The notes: generated by a model not told the origin, from the sequence alone. Shown: positions 36,780-45,198, numbered from the stretch's first letter. The stretch: DNA of 64,000 nucleotides from Acidobacteriota bacterium (GCA_039030395.1 JBCCEF010000010.1:1-64000); one strand, 5' to 3'. Program-made: numbers and translations.

Positions 36780-37496
36780 TTGAGCGAACCGACCCTCTAC
36801 TTCCGTCAGCTCCTCGCCGGCCAACAGGTGGCCACCGCCCATCCGGCGGCCGGCCAGATGCGCAACTTCATGTACCTGATCGGCGATCCGGTGAAGCGCG
36901 AGGCGGTCATCGTCGATCCGGCGTGGGATGTCTCCGGCCTGCTGCGGCTGGCCGAGGCGGATGGCTATCGGGTCACCGGCGCGCTGGTCACTCACTATCA
37001 CCCGGATCACGTCGGCGGCGACCTCTTCGGTTTGTCGGTGGAGGGCGTATCGGCGCTGCTCGAAGCCCAGGGAGTGCCGATCTGGGTGAACAAGCACGAG
37101 GCGGACGGGTTGAAGAAGGTCACCGGCGTGTCGGACTCGGACCTGCGCAAGGTGGACGACGGCGACACCCTGGCGCTGGGTGAGTTCGAGGTCCGCTTTC
37201 TCCACACCCCCGGACATACCCCCGGTAGCCAGTGCTTTTTGATCGGCGACCGCCTGGTGGCCGGCGATACCCTCTTCGTGCAGGGCTGCGGCCGGGTGGA
37301 TCTCCCCGGTGGCGATCCGGACGCCATGTACCACACCCTGACCGGCAAGCTCGCCAAACTGCCGGCTTCGACGGTGCTGTTCCCAGGGCACCACTACGGC
37401 CCCACCCCCACGTCGACCCTGGCCGACGAACTGGAGCACAACCACTATCTGCGAGTGCCGAGCCTGGATGCCTGGCGGCGTCTGATGGGCCGCTAG
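36780..37496 (+). CDS. Metallo-beta-lactamase-fold hydrolase (glyoxalase II / persulfide dioxygenase-like)
   Basis: 238 residues from a TTG at 36780, 18 bp after the M28 gene. The zinc/iron motif is VTHYHPDHVGGD (HxHxDH), followed by HTPGHTPGSQCF and GDTLFVQGCGRVDL, and the final FPGHHYG. The GCGR-DL element and overall length are typical of hydroxyacylglutathione hydrolase or persulfide-dioxygenase-type proteins. Substrate not determinable. No signal peptide. Its stop overlaps the convergent SpoU gene by 4 nt. Confidence 0.85.
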   Translation: MSEPTLYFRQLLAGQQVATAHPAAGQMRNFMYLIGDPVKREAVIVDPAWDVSGLLRLAEADGYRVTGALVTHYHPDHVGGDLFGLSVEGVSALLEAQGVPIWVNKHEADGLKKVTGVSDSDLRKVDDGDTLALGEFEVRFLHTPGHTPGSQCFLIGDRLVAGDTLFVQGCGRVDLPGGDPDAMYHTLTGKLAKLPASTVLFPGHHYGPTPTSTLADELEHNHYLRVPSLDAWRRLMGR

Positions 37497-38119
37497 GCCC
37501 ATCTCCGACACCATTCCACCATCGCTACCGCTGAGGCGGAGCCGGCGTTGATCGAGCGGGTGGAACCGTACTGCGGAATGGAGATCACCTGCTGGACCAT
37601 GTCTCGCGCTCCTGCCGACAGACCGGGTCCCTCGCGGCCGAAGAGCAGCACGCACTCGCGAGGGATCTCCGCCCGGTGTAGGGGGAGCGAGCCGGGTAGA
37701 TTGTCGATGCCCAGCACCGCTAGGTTCTCGCCGGCCGCCCAGGTGGCGAAGGCCTCCAAGCTGGCGTGCTTTTCGACGTGCTGGTAGACCTCCGTCATCA
37801 TCGCGCCGCGGCGGTTCCAGCGGCGCTTCCCGATGATGTGGACGGCCCGCGCCAGAAAGGCGTTGGCGTTGCGCACGACGGTGCCGATATTGGGGTCGTG
37901 CAGCCAGTTCTCGATCGCCACGTGGAAGGGGTGCCGGCGGGTGTCGAGATCCGCGACGATCGCCTCCACCCGCCAGTAGCGGTAGCGGTCCACCACGTTG
38001 CGCCGGTCGCCGTGCTCCAGTAGATCCGGGTCGAGGCGAGGATCCTCGGGCCAGGGTTTCGGATGGGGGGCCACGCCGACCTTGGGTTCGTCGGGCGGTG
38101 GGCTCTGGTCGTCGTTCAT
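37493..38119 (-). CDS. SpoU/TrmH-family RNA 2'-O-methyltransferase
   Basis: 208 residues. The three SPOUT motifs are present: NWLHDPNIGTVVRNANAF (motif 1), LFGREGPGLS (motif 2) and IPQYGSTRSINAGSASAVAM (motif 3, knot and SAM loop). The N-terminal 60 residues are a charged extension. The reaction is methyl transfer to a ribose 2'-OH of tRNA or rRNA; the target cannot be inferred. Confidence 0.9.
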   Translation of the reverse strand: MNDDQSPPPDEPKVGVAPHPKPWPEDPRLDPDLLEHGDRRNVVDRYRYWRVEAIVADLDTRRHPFHVAIENWLHDPNIGTVVRNANAFLARAVHIIGKRRWNRRGAMMTEVYQHVEKHASLEAFATWAAGENLAVLGIDNLPGSLPLHRAEIPRECVLLFGREGPGLSAGARDMVQQVISIPQYGSTRSINAGSASAVAMVEWCRRWA

Positions 38120-38190
38120 CGGAGGGCGAGCATATCGGCCGCGGCGATCTGCCCGGCGTCGAGTTGATCAGCCGATATACTTGAGGAGCT

Positions 38191-39060
38191 ATGGAAAATG
38201 CTTCTTCTTTCTTGAAGTTTTCGGTTCTTCTACTGTGCGGTGCCCTGTTCGCAACCACCGCCCTCTCCGCCGGCGGACCGGCCAGCTTGGAACAGCAGCT
38301 CCTCGAAGCGGTCAACCAGGCCCGCTGGGACAACGGCCAGCTAGCGCCGCTCAAGGGCAACGCCGCCCTCGACACCGCCTCCGAAAATCACTCCCAGGCG
38401 ATGGCGCAGCGCAATTTCTTCGGCCACTGCGATCTCGACACGGGCACCGACCACGGCGACCGGGCGACGGCCGCCGGCTACCCGTGGTCGAGCGTCGCCG
38501 AGAACATCGCCGCCGGCCAGGACACCATTGCCGACCTGATGAGCGACTGGCTCGCCAGCCCGGGCCACCGCAACAACATTCTCTCCACCTCGTACCGGGA
38601 GGTCGGCACGGGGTACTTCTTCCAGGCCGGAGACCTGGGCAATGTGCGCTTCGACCCGGACACGGACTGCGTTCAGGAGCAGATCGTCGGGCCTTTTGGC
38701 GGCTACTGGACCCAGGTTTTCGGCCGCACCTCGACCGGCTACCCGGTGGTGATCGATCGCGAGGCCGCCTCGACACCGGATCGCAACGTCGATCTTTACC
38801 TGTACGGCAACGGCTGGGCGACGCAGATGCGCATCCGCAACGAGAACGGTTCGTTCACCGCCTGGCAGGCGTTTTCGTCGAACGTCGCCTGGCCGCTCTC
38901 GAACGGTGGCGGCACGAAGACGGTGTTTGTGGAGATCCGCAACGGTGCCGGCACCGTGCGCTTCGCTAACGACAGCATCGAGTTGGCGGGCGGCGCGCCG
39001 ATCTTCAGCGATGGGTTCGAGTCCGGCAATACTTCCGTCTGGACCACTTCTTTCCCTTAG
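38191..39060 (+). CDS. Secreted CAP/SCP-domain protein with C-terminal DGFESG motif
   Basis: 289 residues. Signal peptide (FSVLLLCGALFATTALSAGG). The CAP domain at about 35-165 has LLEAVNQARWDNGQ, LDTASENHSQAMAQRNFFGHCD, SVAENIAAGQ and WLASPGHRNNIL, with the expected His/Glu/His cavity residues. A beta-rich region follows. The C-terminus reads IFSDGFESGNTSVWTTS, matching the M28 peptidase tail. A TATACT box sits 9 nt before the ATG and a GAGG lies in that gap. Function of bacterial CAP proteins is mostly unknown. It overlaps the convergent gene by 4 nt. Confidence 0.9.
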   Translation: MENASSFLKFSVLLLCGALFATTALSAGGPASLEQQLLEAVNQARWDNGQLAPLKGNAALDTASENHSQAMAQRNFFGHCDLDTGTDHGDRATAAGYPWSSVAENIAAGQDTIADLMSDWLASPGHRNNILSTSYREVGTGYFFQAGDLGNVRFDPDTDCVQEQIVGPFGGYWTQVFGRTSTGYPVVIDREAASTPDRNVDLYLYGNGWATQMRIRNENGSFTAWQAFSSNVAWPLSNGGGTKTVFVEIRNGAGTVRFANDSIELAGGAPIFSDGFESGNTSVWTTSFP

Positions 39061-39842
39061 CCGTTCGCCGGTATCTCCCGTAGGCGGTCGAGCACTGGAC
39101 TTCGCGGCCGATCCTCGTCCGCGAAGCGCACCACCACCGCAACGTCGGCGCCATCCGAGAAGCTGTGGAGGAGCCAGGTTCGGACAAAGGCTTCGACCTC
39201 CATGCGGGCGGTTTCCCGGACCAGCGGAAGGTGGTCGCGGGCGCGCCGCTCGGCGAGTTCGGCGAAGCGGTTCTTCAGTTCGTCGAGGGCCGGCTGTTCG
39301 TCCCGCAAGAGGCTCGATTCCCGCACCCGGTACTCGATCTCCGACGGATTGACCGCCGGCCGATTGTTGTCGATGGCCGGGGCGAGAAGCTGCACGACGT
39401 GGCCCACCTGCTCGATCCGCCAGTCTCCTTCGAGGTCCACAAAGTAGGTGTACTCGACCGGTGCCGAAACCTCGACCACCACCTCCGGCAACTCCAACTC
39501 CCCCCAGAAGAGGGCAGCGCGGTCGCGCAGATCGAAGGTCTCCATCTGCTCCAGGGTGGCGATTTGCAGGCGCGAAGTGCCCTCCAGGGAGACCAGGTAG
39601 CCGCGAAAGGAGGTCTCCACGGTGCCCTGGCGGAAGGCGGCGGCCACGGAGCGCACGTCTTCCAGCAATTCTCGTCCGGCGTCCACGGTCTTGCCCGGAA
39701 TCTCGAGAATCGAGCGCACGAAATAGAGCGTTCCGCCGGTCAGAATCGCCACGAATACCAGGACGACGAGCAGCCACACCAGGAAGCCGCGCGAGGGCGA
39801 GCGCCGCTCCGGAGGGTTCGGCGGAGGAGGGGTGGTGTTCAC
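39057..39842 (-). CDS. DUF4230-like single-pass membrane protein
   Basis: 261 residues from a GTG at 39842; TACGAT lies 6 nt before it. A short proline-rich cytoplasmic start (TTPPPPNPPERRSPS) is followed by one transmembrane helix (FLVWLLVVLVFVAILTGG). The outer part has the DUF4230 pattern: LEQMETFDL, a strand pair around VVVEVSAPVEYTYFVDL, VVQLLAPAI, and an amphipathic helix ending in RMEVEAFVRTWL. Role unknown. Divergent from the aminotransferase. Confidence 0.75.
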   Translation of the reverse strand: MNTTPPPPNPPERRSPSRGFLVWLLVVLVFVAILTGGTLYFVRSILEIPGKTVDAGRELLEDVRSVAAAFRQGTVETSFRGYLVSLEGTSRLQIATLEQMETFDLRDRAALFWGELELPEVVVEVSAPVEYTYFVDLEGDWRIEQVGHVVQLLAPAIDNNRPAVNPSEIEYRVRESSLLRDEQPALDELKNRFAELAERRARDHLPLVRETARMEVEAFVRTWLLHSFSDGADVAVVVRFADEDRPRSPVLDRLREIPANG

Positions 39843-39906
39843 GGGATGATCGTAACCCACCGCTCGGTGGCGGATGTGCGGTCCGCGGGTGTTAGTGTCC
39901 CGGGCT

Positions 39907-41199
39907 ATGACGCCGTCCGCCTTCACTCCTGCCCAACCCGGCGACGATCCGCTGCAGGCCTTTCGGCCGGTTCCCCGTACGGGGGTGATCTACGTCACCA
40001 ACCAGGCCCAGGCTCACGGCTTCCGGGCGGGCGATCCGGAGTGGTGCAACCTGGGCCAGGGACAACCGGAGACCGGCGAGCTACCCGGCGCGCCGCCGCG
40101 GGTCGAGGCGGTACCGATCGACCCGCGGGATCGCGACTACGCGCCGGTCCCTGGACTTTGGGAGCTACGCGATGCGGTGGCGCAGCTCTACAACCGCCTG
40201 TATCGGCGCGGGCGGAAGTCGCAGTATGCGGCGGAAAACGTCGGCATCTCGGGCGGCGGTCGGGCGGCTCTCACCCGCACGGCGGCAGCCCTCGGGCGGG
40301 TCAACCTGGGCCATTTCTTGCCGGACTACACGGCCTACGAAGAGCTGCTTGACATCTTTCGGCGGGTGACGGCGATTCCCATTCTCTTGAGCCGCGAGCG
40401 GGCTTACGAGTTCTCGCCGCAGGATCTGCGTCGGGAAGTCTCTGGCCGCGGCCTGTCGGCGTTGCTGTTGTCGAACCCCTCCAACCCGATGGGAAAGGTG
40501 GTTTGCGGACCGGAGCTGGACCGCTGGGTGGCGGTGGGCCGGGAACTCGACTGCACCTTGCTACTCGACGAGTTCTATTCGCACTATGTGTGGCGTGACC
40601 ACCCGGAAGAGCCGCTGCCGGTGGTGAGCGCCGCCCGCTATGTCGAGGACGTCGACCGCGATCCGGTGGTGATCTTCGACGGCTTGACCAAGAACTGGCG
40701 CTATCCCGGCTGGCGGGTGACCTGGGCTCTGGGGCCGCGGTCGGTGATCGAGGCGATGGAGAGCGCCGGCTCGTTCTTGGACGGCGGCGGTTCGTGCCCC
40801 CTGCAGCGCGCCGCCGTCGACCTCCTCGAACCGGACGTGGTGCTGGCCGAGACGGAGGCGATTCGGCGAGCCTTCCTGCCCAAGCGGGAACTGATGATTC
40901 GCCGGGTGCGCGAACTCGGCATGCGCCTCGACCGGGAGCCTGACGGCACCTTTTACGCCTTCGTCTCCCTCGATGCCTTGCCGGAGACCCTGTCCGACGG
41001 CCCGACCTTTTTCCAGGCGGCCCTCGGTCGGAAGGTGATCTGCGTTCCGGGGGTGTTCTTCGACATCAATCCGGGGCGGCGGCGCTCCCGCCGGGTGTCG
41101 CGCTTTCGCAATCACGTGCGGCTGTCCTTCGGTCCTCCGATCGACGAGATCGCCCGCGGCCTCGACCGCCTGGAAGAGCTGATTCGAGACGTCCGCTAG
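39907..41199 (+). CDS. PLP-dependent class I/II aminotransferase
   Basis: 430 residues. Typical fold-type I motifs: NLGQGQPETGELPG near residue 50, PGLWELRDAVAQLYN, LLLSNPSNPMGKVV, LLLDEFYSHYVW with the PLP-ring Asp, and FDGLTKNWRYPGWRVTWALG with the Schiff-base Lys. RFRNHVRLSFGPP near the end carries the carboxylate-binding Arg. Substrate not determinable. The start is supported by a TAGTGT box 8 nt upstream and no Shine-Dalgarno, so probably leaderless. Confidence 0.88.
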   Translation: MTPSAFTPAQPGDDPLQAFRPVPRTGVIYVTNQAQAHGFRAGDPEWCNLGQGQPETGELPGAPPRVEAVPIDPRDRDYAPVPGLWELRDAVAQLYNRLYRRGRKSQYAAENVGISGGGRAALTRTAAALGRVNLGHFLPDYTAYEELLDIFRRVTAIPILLSRERAYEFSPQDLRREVSGRGLSALLLSNPSNPMGKVVCGPELDRWVAVGRELDCTLLLDEFYSHYVWRDHPEEPLPVVSAARYVEDVDRDPVVIFDGLTKNWRYPGWRVTWALGPRSVIEAMESAGSFLDGGGSCPLQRAAVDLLEPDVVLAETEAIRRAFLPKRELMIRRVRELGMRLDREPDGTFYAFVSLDALPETLSDGPTFFQAALGRKVICVPGVFFDINPGRRRSRRVSRFRNHVRLSFGPPIDEIARGLDRLEELIRDVR

Positions 41200-41566
41200 C
41201 CTGGCTCTGTCCCTTCGGCGAATCCTTGGTCGCACATTCTCCTTTCCACTAAACCTCTCGGCGTTGGGCCGGCACCTCTCCGGCAGAATGGCTCGCTTCG
41301 TGCCATCAAGCCTGCCTTCCTCACCGGCGACCCCAAGCGAGAGGCCGTAGGTCGTAAGAAGACGCAAGGCATCCGCGGGTTCTGTGACGAAGGCGTACTT
41401 TCAGTACGTCGAGGAGCAGATTCAGCGGATCACGCAGCAGATTCAGTGGCATACGGACTCGCAGTAGGTTGACGGTGAGAAGGGCAGGCTAGGAGCCCGG
41501 TCGTCGGGCCCACCTTCGCTGCGCTGCAAACGCGGCATCACCCTTGTGGAAAGGAGCCTCACCCCG
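41200..41566. other. Gene-free stretch between aminotransferase and Cys-rich peptide
   Basis: No reading frame here has both a credible start and protein-like composition. A GGCGTACTTTCAGTACGTC segment near 41391-41409 has a short inverted repeat (GTACTTTCAGTAC). The last 20 bp carry the GAAAGGAG ribosome binding site of the peptide gene. Confidence 0.5.
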
Positions 41567-41851
41567 ATGAAGAAGACCCTCACGATTCTGCTCGCCGCCC
41601 TGTTGGCCTTCGGTCTCGCCCTGGCGACCTCCGCCGAGGAACCGGCCGCGCAGCTCCAGGACCTGGTCCAGGAAGAGACGCTCCAGAGCGAGCGGGTGGT
41701 CGATCTGGACACCCTCCTCGGCACTCAGCAGGCCGCGTCGGCGTTGCCCACGTCCACCCACTTCATGTGTATCGAAGGCATCCAGTGTGAAGAAGACTTC
41801 GAGTGTGGCGCCAACGGTTGTTGCCTGGGCCGCGAATGCCACTGTGACTAG
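41567..41851 (+). CDS. Small secreted Cys-rich peptide
   Basis: 94 residues. MKKTLTILLAALLAFGLALA is a signal peptide with cleavage near TSAEE. An acidic, Gln/Glu/Leu-rich propeptide-like middle (about residues 25-65) follows. The last 27 residues carry seven cysteines: CIEGIQC, then DFEC, GANGCC, REC and HC. The layout of signal, acidic spacer and Cys-dense C-terminus suggests an exported, disulfide-knotted or metal-binding peptide, perhaps released from a precursor. No family recognised. GAAAGGAG precedes the ATG. The stop codon lies in the stem of a long terminator hairpin. Confidence 0.8.
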   Translation: MKKTLTILLAALLAFGLALATSAEEPAAQLQDLVQEETLQSERVVDLDTLLGTQQAASALPTSTHFMCIEGIQCEEDFECGANGCCLGRECHCD

Positions 41852-41910
41852 CAGACTGCTGAAGGTGCGCTTCTCGCATCTTTGCAGCAGCACCGCTAGT
41901 TTGTTTTTTT
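41848..41910 (+). terminator. Long terminator hairpin after the Cys-rich peptide
   Basis: CTAGC (41848) pairs with GCTAG (41895-41899). Inside, CTGCTG-AAGGTGCG pairs with CGCATCTT-t-GCAGCAG around a TTCT loop. A T-rich tract follows (41900-41910). Confidence 0.85.
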
Positions 41911-41979
41911 GAGGGGGGCTAGGCGCCCCCTCGCCCTTGGGGTTCACCCCATCCTCGGCGCTTCCGGCGCCGCCTCGCC
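41911..41979 (-). repeat. Three-hairpin intergenic element, copy 1 (family B, minus orientation)
   Basis: Read on the minus strand. Hairpin 1: GGCGC-CGGAA-GCGCC. Then AGGA and hairpin 2: GGGG-TGAA-CCCC. Then GGCGAGGGGGCGCC, and hairpin 3 with loop GCGCCTA closed by GGGGG/CCCCC, ending TCAAA. It shares these elements with 45104-45193 and 47809-47900. Confidence 0.7.
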
Positions 41980-42055
41980 GGGGGCGCCTCGCCCTGGGGG
42001 CTCCGGGCCGTTCGCAGGGCCGGTGCTCAGATGGAGCCTTCCGCACGGAAGAGTG

Positions 42056-42088
42056 AAAGGCCCGAGATGAAAATCTCTGGCCTTTTCT
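42056..42088 (+). terminator. Rho-independent terminator, no gene immediately upstream
   Basis: AAAGGCC-c-GAGAT pairs with ATCTC-t-GGCCTTT around GAAA, followed by T residues. It lies about 140 bp beyond the peptide's own terminator, so it may end a separate non-coding transcript. Confidence 0.8.
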
Positions 42089-42192
42089 CGTTTGCGTTGC
42101 GGATTCCGCCAGGTGGTTGTTTCTCCGCAAATCAGGGGTGATAGGTTGTTCCCACCGATGTTCTCCCCGACCTTCCCTCCGCCGCTTTCCGC

Positions 42193-42666
42193 GTGAGAAT
42201 TCAGGATCCCGTACCCGGCCCGGAAGGGCTGCCGGCGATCGGCTGGTTGGAGCGAGTGGCGTTGCCGCTTTGGGGGATTCCCGGCATCCGCGCGAAGTCA
42301 GACACCGGAGCGCGGTCGAGCGCCATCGACGTGGCCAATCTGGTGGAGTTGCCCGGCGGGCGAGTGAGCTTCGAGGTGATCCTCGACCGCCGCACACCGG
42401 AGGACCACCGCGTGGTGGAGGCGTCCATCGTGCGCAAGGCGCGGGTGCGTTCCAGCAATGGTCAAGCCCACGACCGTTTGTTCGTGCGTACCGAGATGGA
42501 GATCGGCAGCCACCGGGTGGAGGTGGAGCTCGGCCTGGTGCGCCGACCGAAGTTGGTCTGCCGCATGCTCCTTGGGCGTCGCGCCTTGGAGGGACATTTC
42601 CTGGTCGATGCCGGCCGCAGCTATCTCATTTCAATGCGTCGGCCCCGGCGTCGGAGATCTCGATGA
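42193..42666 (+). CDS. rimB: RimB-like retropepsin-fold ATP-dependent zinc protease family protein
   Basis: 157 residues, GTG start at 42193 (start uncertain, no clear ribosome binding site). The family signature is AKSDTGARSSAIDV (Asp-Thr-Gly-Ala, as in retropepsin-like proteins), then VRSSNGQAHDRLFVRT and a late VCRMLLGRRALEGHFLVD. PF05618 proteins occur next to rimK and have been shown in Pseudomonas to act on RimK-made glutamate tails. The ATGA overlap with rimK supports a common function. Confidence 0.87.
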   Translation: MRIQDPVPGPEGLPAIGWLERVALPLWGIPGIRAKSDTGARSSAIDVANLVELPGGRVSFEVILDRRTPEDHRVVEASIVRKARVRSSNGQAHDRLFVRTEMEIGSHRVEVELGLVRRPKLVCRMLLGRRALEGHFLVDAGRSYLISMRRPRRRRSR

Positions 42667-43862
42667 AGATTGGCATTCTCTCCCGTTCGCCGCAGAGCTA
42701 TAGCACCCGCCGGCTGGTCCAGGCGGTGCGCCGTCGCAGGCACGAGGTGGTGCTCCTCGACGTGCTGCAGATGTCGATTTCGCTCGAAGAGGAGTCGCCG
42801 GATCTCTTCTACCGCGGCAAACCGCTGGCGGATTTGGATGCGGTGATCCCTCGCGTCGGCGCCTCGGTGACGTTCTACGGCACCGCCGTGGTCCGCCAGT
42901 TCGAGCAAATGCAGGTGTTCACGGCCAATCCCTCCATCGGCATCTCCAGCTCCCGCGACAAACTGCGCTCGCTGCAGAAACTGAGCCGCCACAAGATCGG
43001 AATCCCGGCCACCGAGTTCGTCAAACGCCGGCAGGACGTCCTGCCGGCCATCGAGCGGGTGGGCGGCGCGCCGGTGATCATCAAGCTGCTGGAAGGCACG
43101 CAAGGCATCGGCGTGATCCTCGCCGAGACGATCGACAGCGCCCAGGCGATCATCGAGACCCTGCAGAGCACCTCGCAAAACGTGTTGATCCAGAAGTTCG
43201 TAGCCGAGAGCCGGGGGCGCGACATCCGGGCGCTGGTGGTGGGCGATCGGGTGGTGGCGGCGATGCGCCGGCGGGCGGCGGGTGACGAATTTCGCTCCAA
43301 TGTGCATCGTGGTGGATCGGCCATGGCGGTGGAACTCGACGACCAGTACGAGGCGACGGCGGTGCAGGCGGCCCAGATCCTGGGGCTGCGCATTGCCGGC
43401 GTGGACATGCTCGAAGGCGCCGAGGGACCGCAGGTGATGGAGGTCAATTCGTCGCCCGGGCTACAGGGCATCGAGGCTGCCTCGCAGATCGACGTCGCCG
43501 GGGCGATCGTCGAGTACGTTATCGATCAGGTGCGCTTTCCGGACGTGGATCTTCGCCAGCGGCTGATGCTGAGCCGGGGCTACGGGGTCGCCGAGGTGCC
43601 CATCCCGGAAGATTCGGAGCTCGTCGGCAAGACCCTGGCCGAAACCGGCTTGCGGGATCGCGACGTTTCGGTCCTGACCCTGCACCGGGAAAGCAAGGCG
43701 ATCGCCAACCCCAGATCTTCCCGGGTGCTCGAAGTGGGCGATCGCCTGCTGTGCTTCGGCAAGCTCGACACCTTGCGCGGCCTGATGCCCGAGCATGCAC
43801 CGCCGCGGTTGCGCCGGTTGCGCAAGGGCACCGTCGCGGCGGCGGAGCCAAGGAAAGCATGA
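42663..43862 (+). CDS. rimK: RimK-type ATP-grasp glutamate ligase with C-terminal TrkA-C (RCK_C) domain
   Basis: 399 residues from the ATG at 42663, overlapping rimB by 4 nt. Residues 1-295 are RimK-like: MKIGILSRSPQSYSTRRL, SLEEESPDLFYRGKPL, VIPRVGAS, SSRDKLRSLQKL, VIIKLLEGTQGIGVIL (ATP loop) and VMEVNSSPGLQGIE (metal-binding Asn/Glu). About residues 310-385 match a TrkA-C domain: VPIPEDSELVGKTLAETGL, then NPRSSRVLEVGDRLLCFG. RimK adds glutamate residues to ribosomal S6 or makes poly-glutamate. The extra domain is absent from E. coli RimK (300 residues) and may sense a small ligand. Confidence 0.93.
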   Translation: MKIGILSRSPQSYSTRRLVQAVRRRRHEVVLLDVLQMSISLEEESPDLFYRGKPLADLDAVIPRVGASVTFYGTAVVRQFEQMQVFTANPSIGISSSRDKLRSLQKLSRHKIGIPATEFVKRRQDVLPAIERVGGAPVIIKLLEGTQGIGVILAETIDSAQAIIETLQSTSQNVLIQKFVAESRGRDIRALVVGDRVVAAMRRRAAGDEFRSNVHRGGSAMAVELDDQYEATAVQAAQILGLRIAGVDMLEGAEGPQVMEVNSSPGLQGIEAASQIDVAGAIVEYVIDQVRFPDVDLRQRLMLSRGYGVAEVPIPEDSELVGKTLAETGLRDRDVSVLTLHRESKAIANPRSSRVLEVGDRLLCFGKLDTLRGLMPEHAPPRLRRLRKGTVAAAEPRKA

Positions 43863-45070
43863 TGGGGAAAGCTGCCGCCGAGGCACTGGTGATCGCCGGA
43901 AGAAAGATCCCTCCGGGTCGCAGCCGCAGTCTTTCCGTTGCGGTCACCGAGAGCTACAGTGGCGGGAAAGTCGTTCTGCCGGTGCGGGTGGAGCGCGCTG
44001 TGCAGCCGGGACCGGTGGTGCTGGTGGTGGGTGCGGTCCACGGTGACGAGATCAACGGCACCGGCATCGTGCGGCGGTTGATTCTCCATCGGCCCTTCGA
44101 GCTGGCCGCCGGCTCCCTGGTGCTGGTGCCGGTGGTCAACATTCTCGGCTTCGAACGACTGTCCCGCTACCTGCCGGACCGTCGGGACCTGAACCGCTAC
44201 TTCCCGGGTTCGAGGAGCGGTAGTTTGGCGAGCCGGTTCGCCCGCAAGGTGTTCGATCAGCTCATCGCGCCTTGCGACTTCTGCCTGGACTTCCACTCGG
44301 CGGCGGTGCGGCGAACCAACTTTCCGAACATCCGAGCCGACCTCTCCCAGCCGGCGGTACGGCGCCTGGCCCAAGCCGTCGGCTGGCCGGTGACGGTGGA
44401 CACCAAAGGGCCGGCGGGTACGCTCCGCCGCGCCGCCTGCGCCGCCGACGTGCCGACGGTGACCCTGGAGGCCGGCGAGGTGTGGAAGATCGAACCGGGG
44501 ATCGTGGAGCTCGGGGTGCGGGCGGTGCGCAACGTGCTGATCGACCTCGGCATGGTGGAGGGCGAGCCGGAGAAGCCCGCTTACCGGGCGGAGGCGGAGA
44601 AGACCGAGTGGTTGCGCTCCGATGAAGGCGGTATGTTGACCTTCCACACGGCGCCCGGCGATGTTCTTCGCAAGGGACAACCGGTGGCCGCCGTGACCAA
44701 CCTGATCGGCGAGGAGAAATCCGTCATGGCGGCACCGAAGGGCGCGGTGGTGCTCGGCCTGACCACCCTGCCGGCGGTCAAGCCGGGCGATCCGGTGTGC
44801 CACCTGGCCTACCCGCGCGGCGGCATTGCCCGCATCCGCCGGGTCCTCAATCGGTTGCCGGAAGAGAGCCTGCACCAGCGGGTGCGGGATGACCTGGCGG
44901 CCAACGTCGCCGTCACCGAGCCGGAGGCCGGAGACTGGCAGGGTTCGCTGCGCAAAGTGAAGACCCGCAAGCGCAAGGCGCCGTCGAAGGGGAGAGCTCC
45001 TAGGACCAAGCCCGTGAAGGCGAAAGCCCCGGCGAAAAAGCCCTCGAAGACAAAGCCTTCGGCGACATAG
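43859..45070 (+). CDS. Succinylglutamate desuccinylase/aspartoacylase-family zinc hydrolase with basic tail
   Basis: 403 residues; the ATG at 43859 overlaps the rimK stop (ATGA). Zinc ligands are His/Glu in VVGAVHGDEINGTGI and the later His in CDFCLDFHSAAV. RYFPGSRSGSLASR is the family's substrate-binding Arg/Asn region and VTLEAGEVWKIEP carries the catalytic-type Glu. The last 40 residues are a Lys/Ala/Pro-rich tail that may bind nucleic acid or an acidic polymer. With rimB and rimK it forms an operon that plausibly makes and trims glutamyl modifications; this is inferred from context. Confidence 0.87.
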   Translation: MMGKAAAEALVIAGRKIPPGRSRSLSVAVTESYSGGKVVLPVRVERAVQPGPVVLVVGAVHGDEINGTGIVRRLILHRPFELAAGSLVLVPVVNILGFERLSRYLPDRRDLNRYFPGSRSGSLASRFARKVFDQLIAPCDFCLDFHSAAVRRTNFPNIRADLSQPAVRRLAQAVGWPVTVDTKGPAGTLRRAACAADVPTVTLEAGEVWKIEPGIVELGVRAVRNVLIDLGMVEGEPEKPAYRAEAEKTEWLRSDEGGMLTFHTAPGDVLRKGQPVAAVTNLIGEEKSVMAAPKGAVVLGLTTLPAVKPGDPVCHLAYPRGGIARIRRVLNRLPEESLHQRVRDDLAANVAVTEPEAGDWQGSLRKVKTRKRKAPSKGRAPRTKPVKAKAPAKKPSKTKPSAT

Positions 45071-45103
45071 CGACTCCGTCCTTCATGCGACCGAGACCGT
45101 GAA

Positions 45104-45193
45104 GTCGAGGCGGCGGCCTAGCCGCCGATGATCGGGGTGAGCCCGTGAGGGCGAGGAACGGACCGCGGGCGGGGCGCCAAGCTCCCCTGAAAA
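45104..45193 (+). repeat. Three-hairpin intergenic element, copy 2 (family B)
   Basis: Plus orientation. TCGAGGCGGC-ggccta-GCCGCC forms hairpin 1, GGGGTGAGCCC hairpin 2, then GGCGAGG and hairpin 3 GGGGCGCCAAGCTCCCC, ending TGAAA. It lies 33 bp after the astE-like stop. Confidence 0.7.
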
Positions 45194-45198
45194 CGAAC

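Noticed and set aside
42117-42662. Open frame continuing upstream of rimK for about 180 codons
   Set aside because: It runs antiparallel to no gene but through rimB in another frame, and the composition is Arg/Pro/Gly-rich. The RimK protein family starts at MKIGIL.
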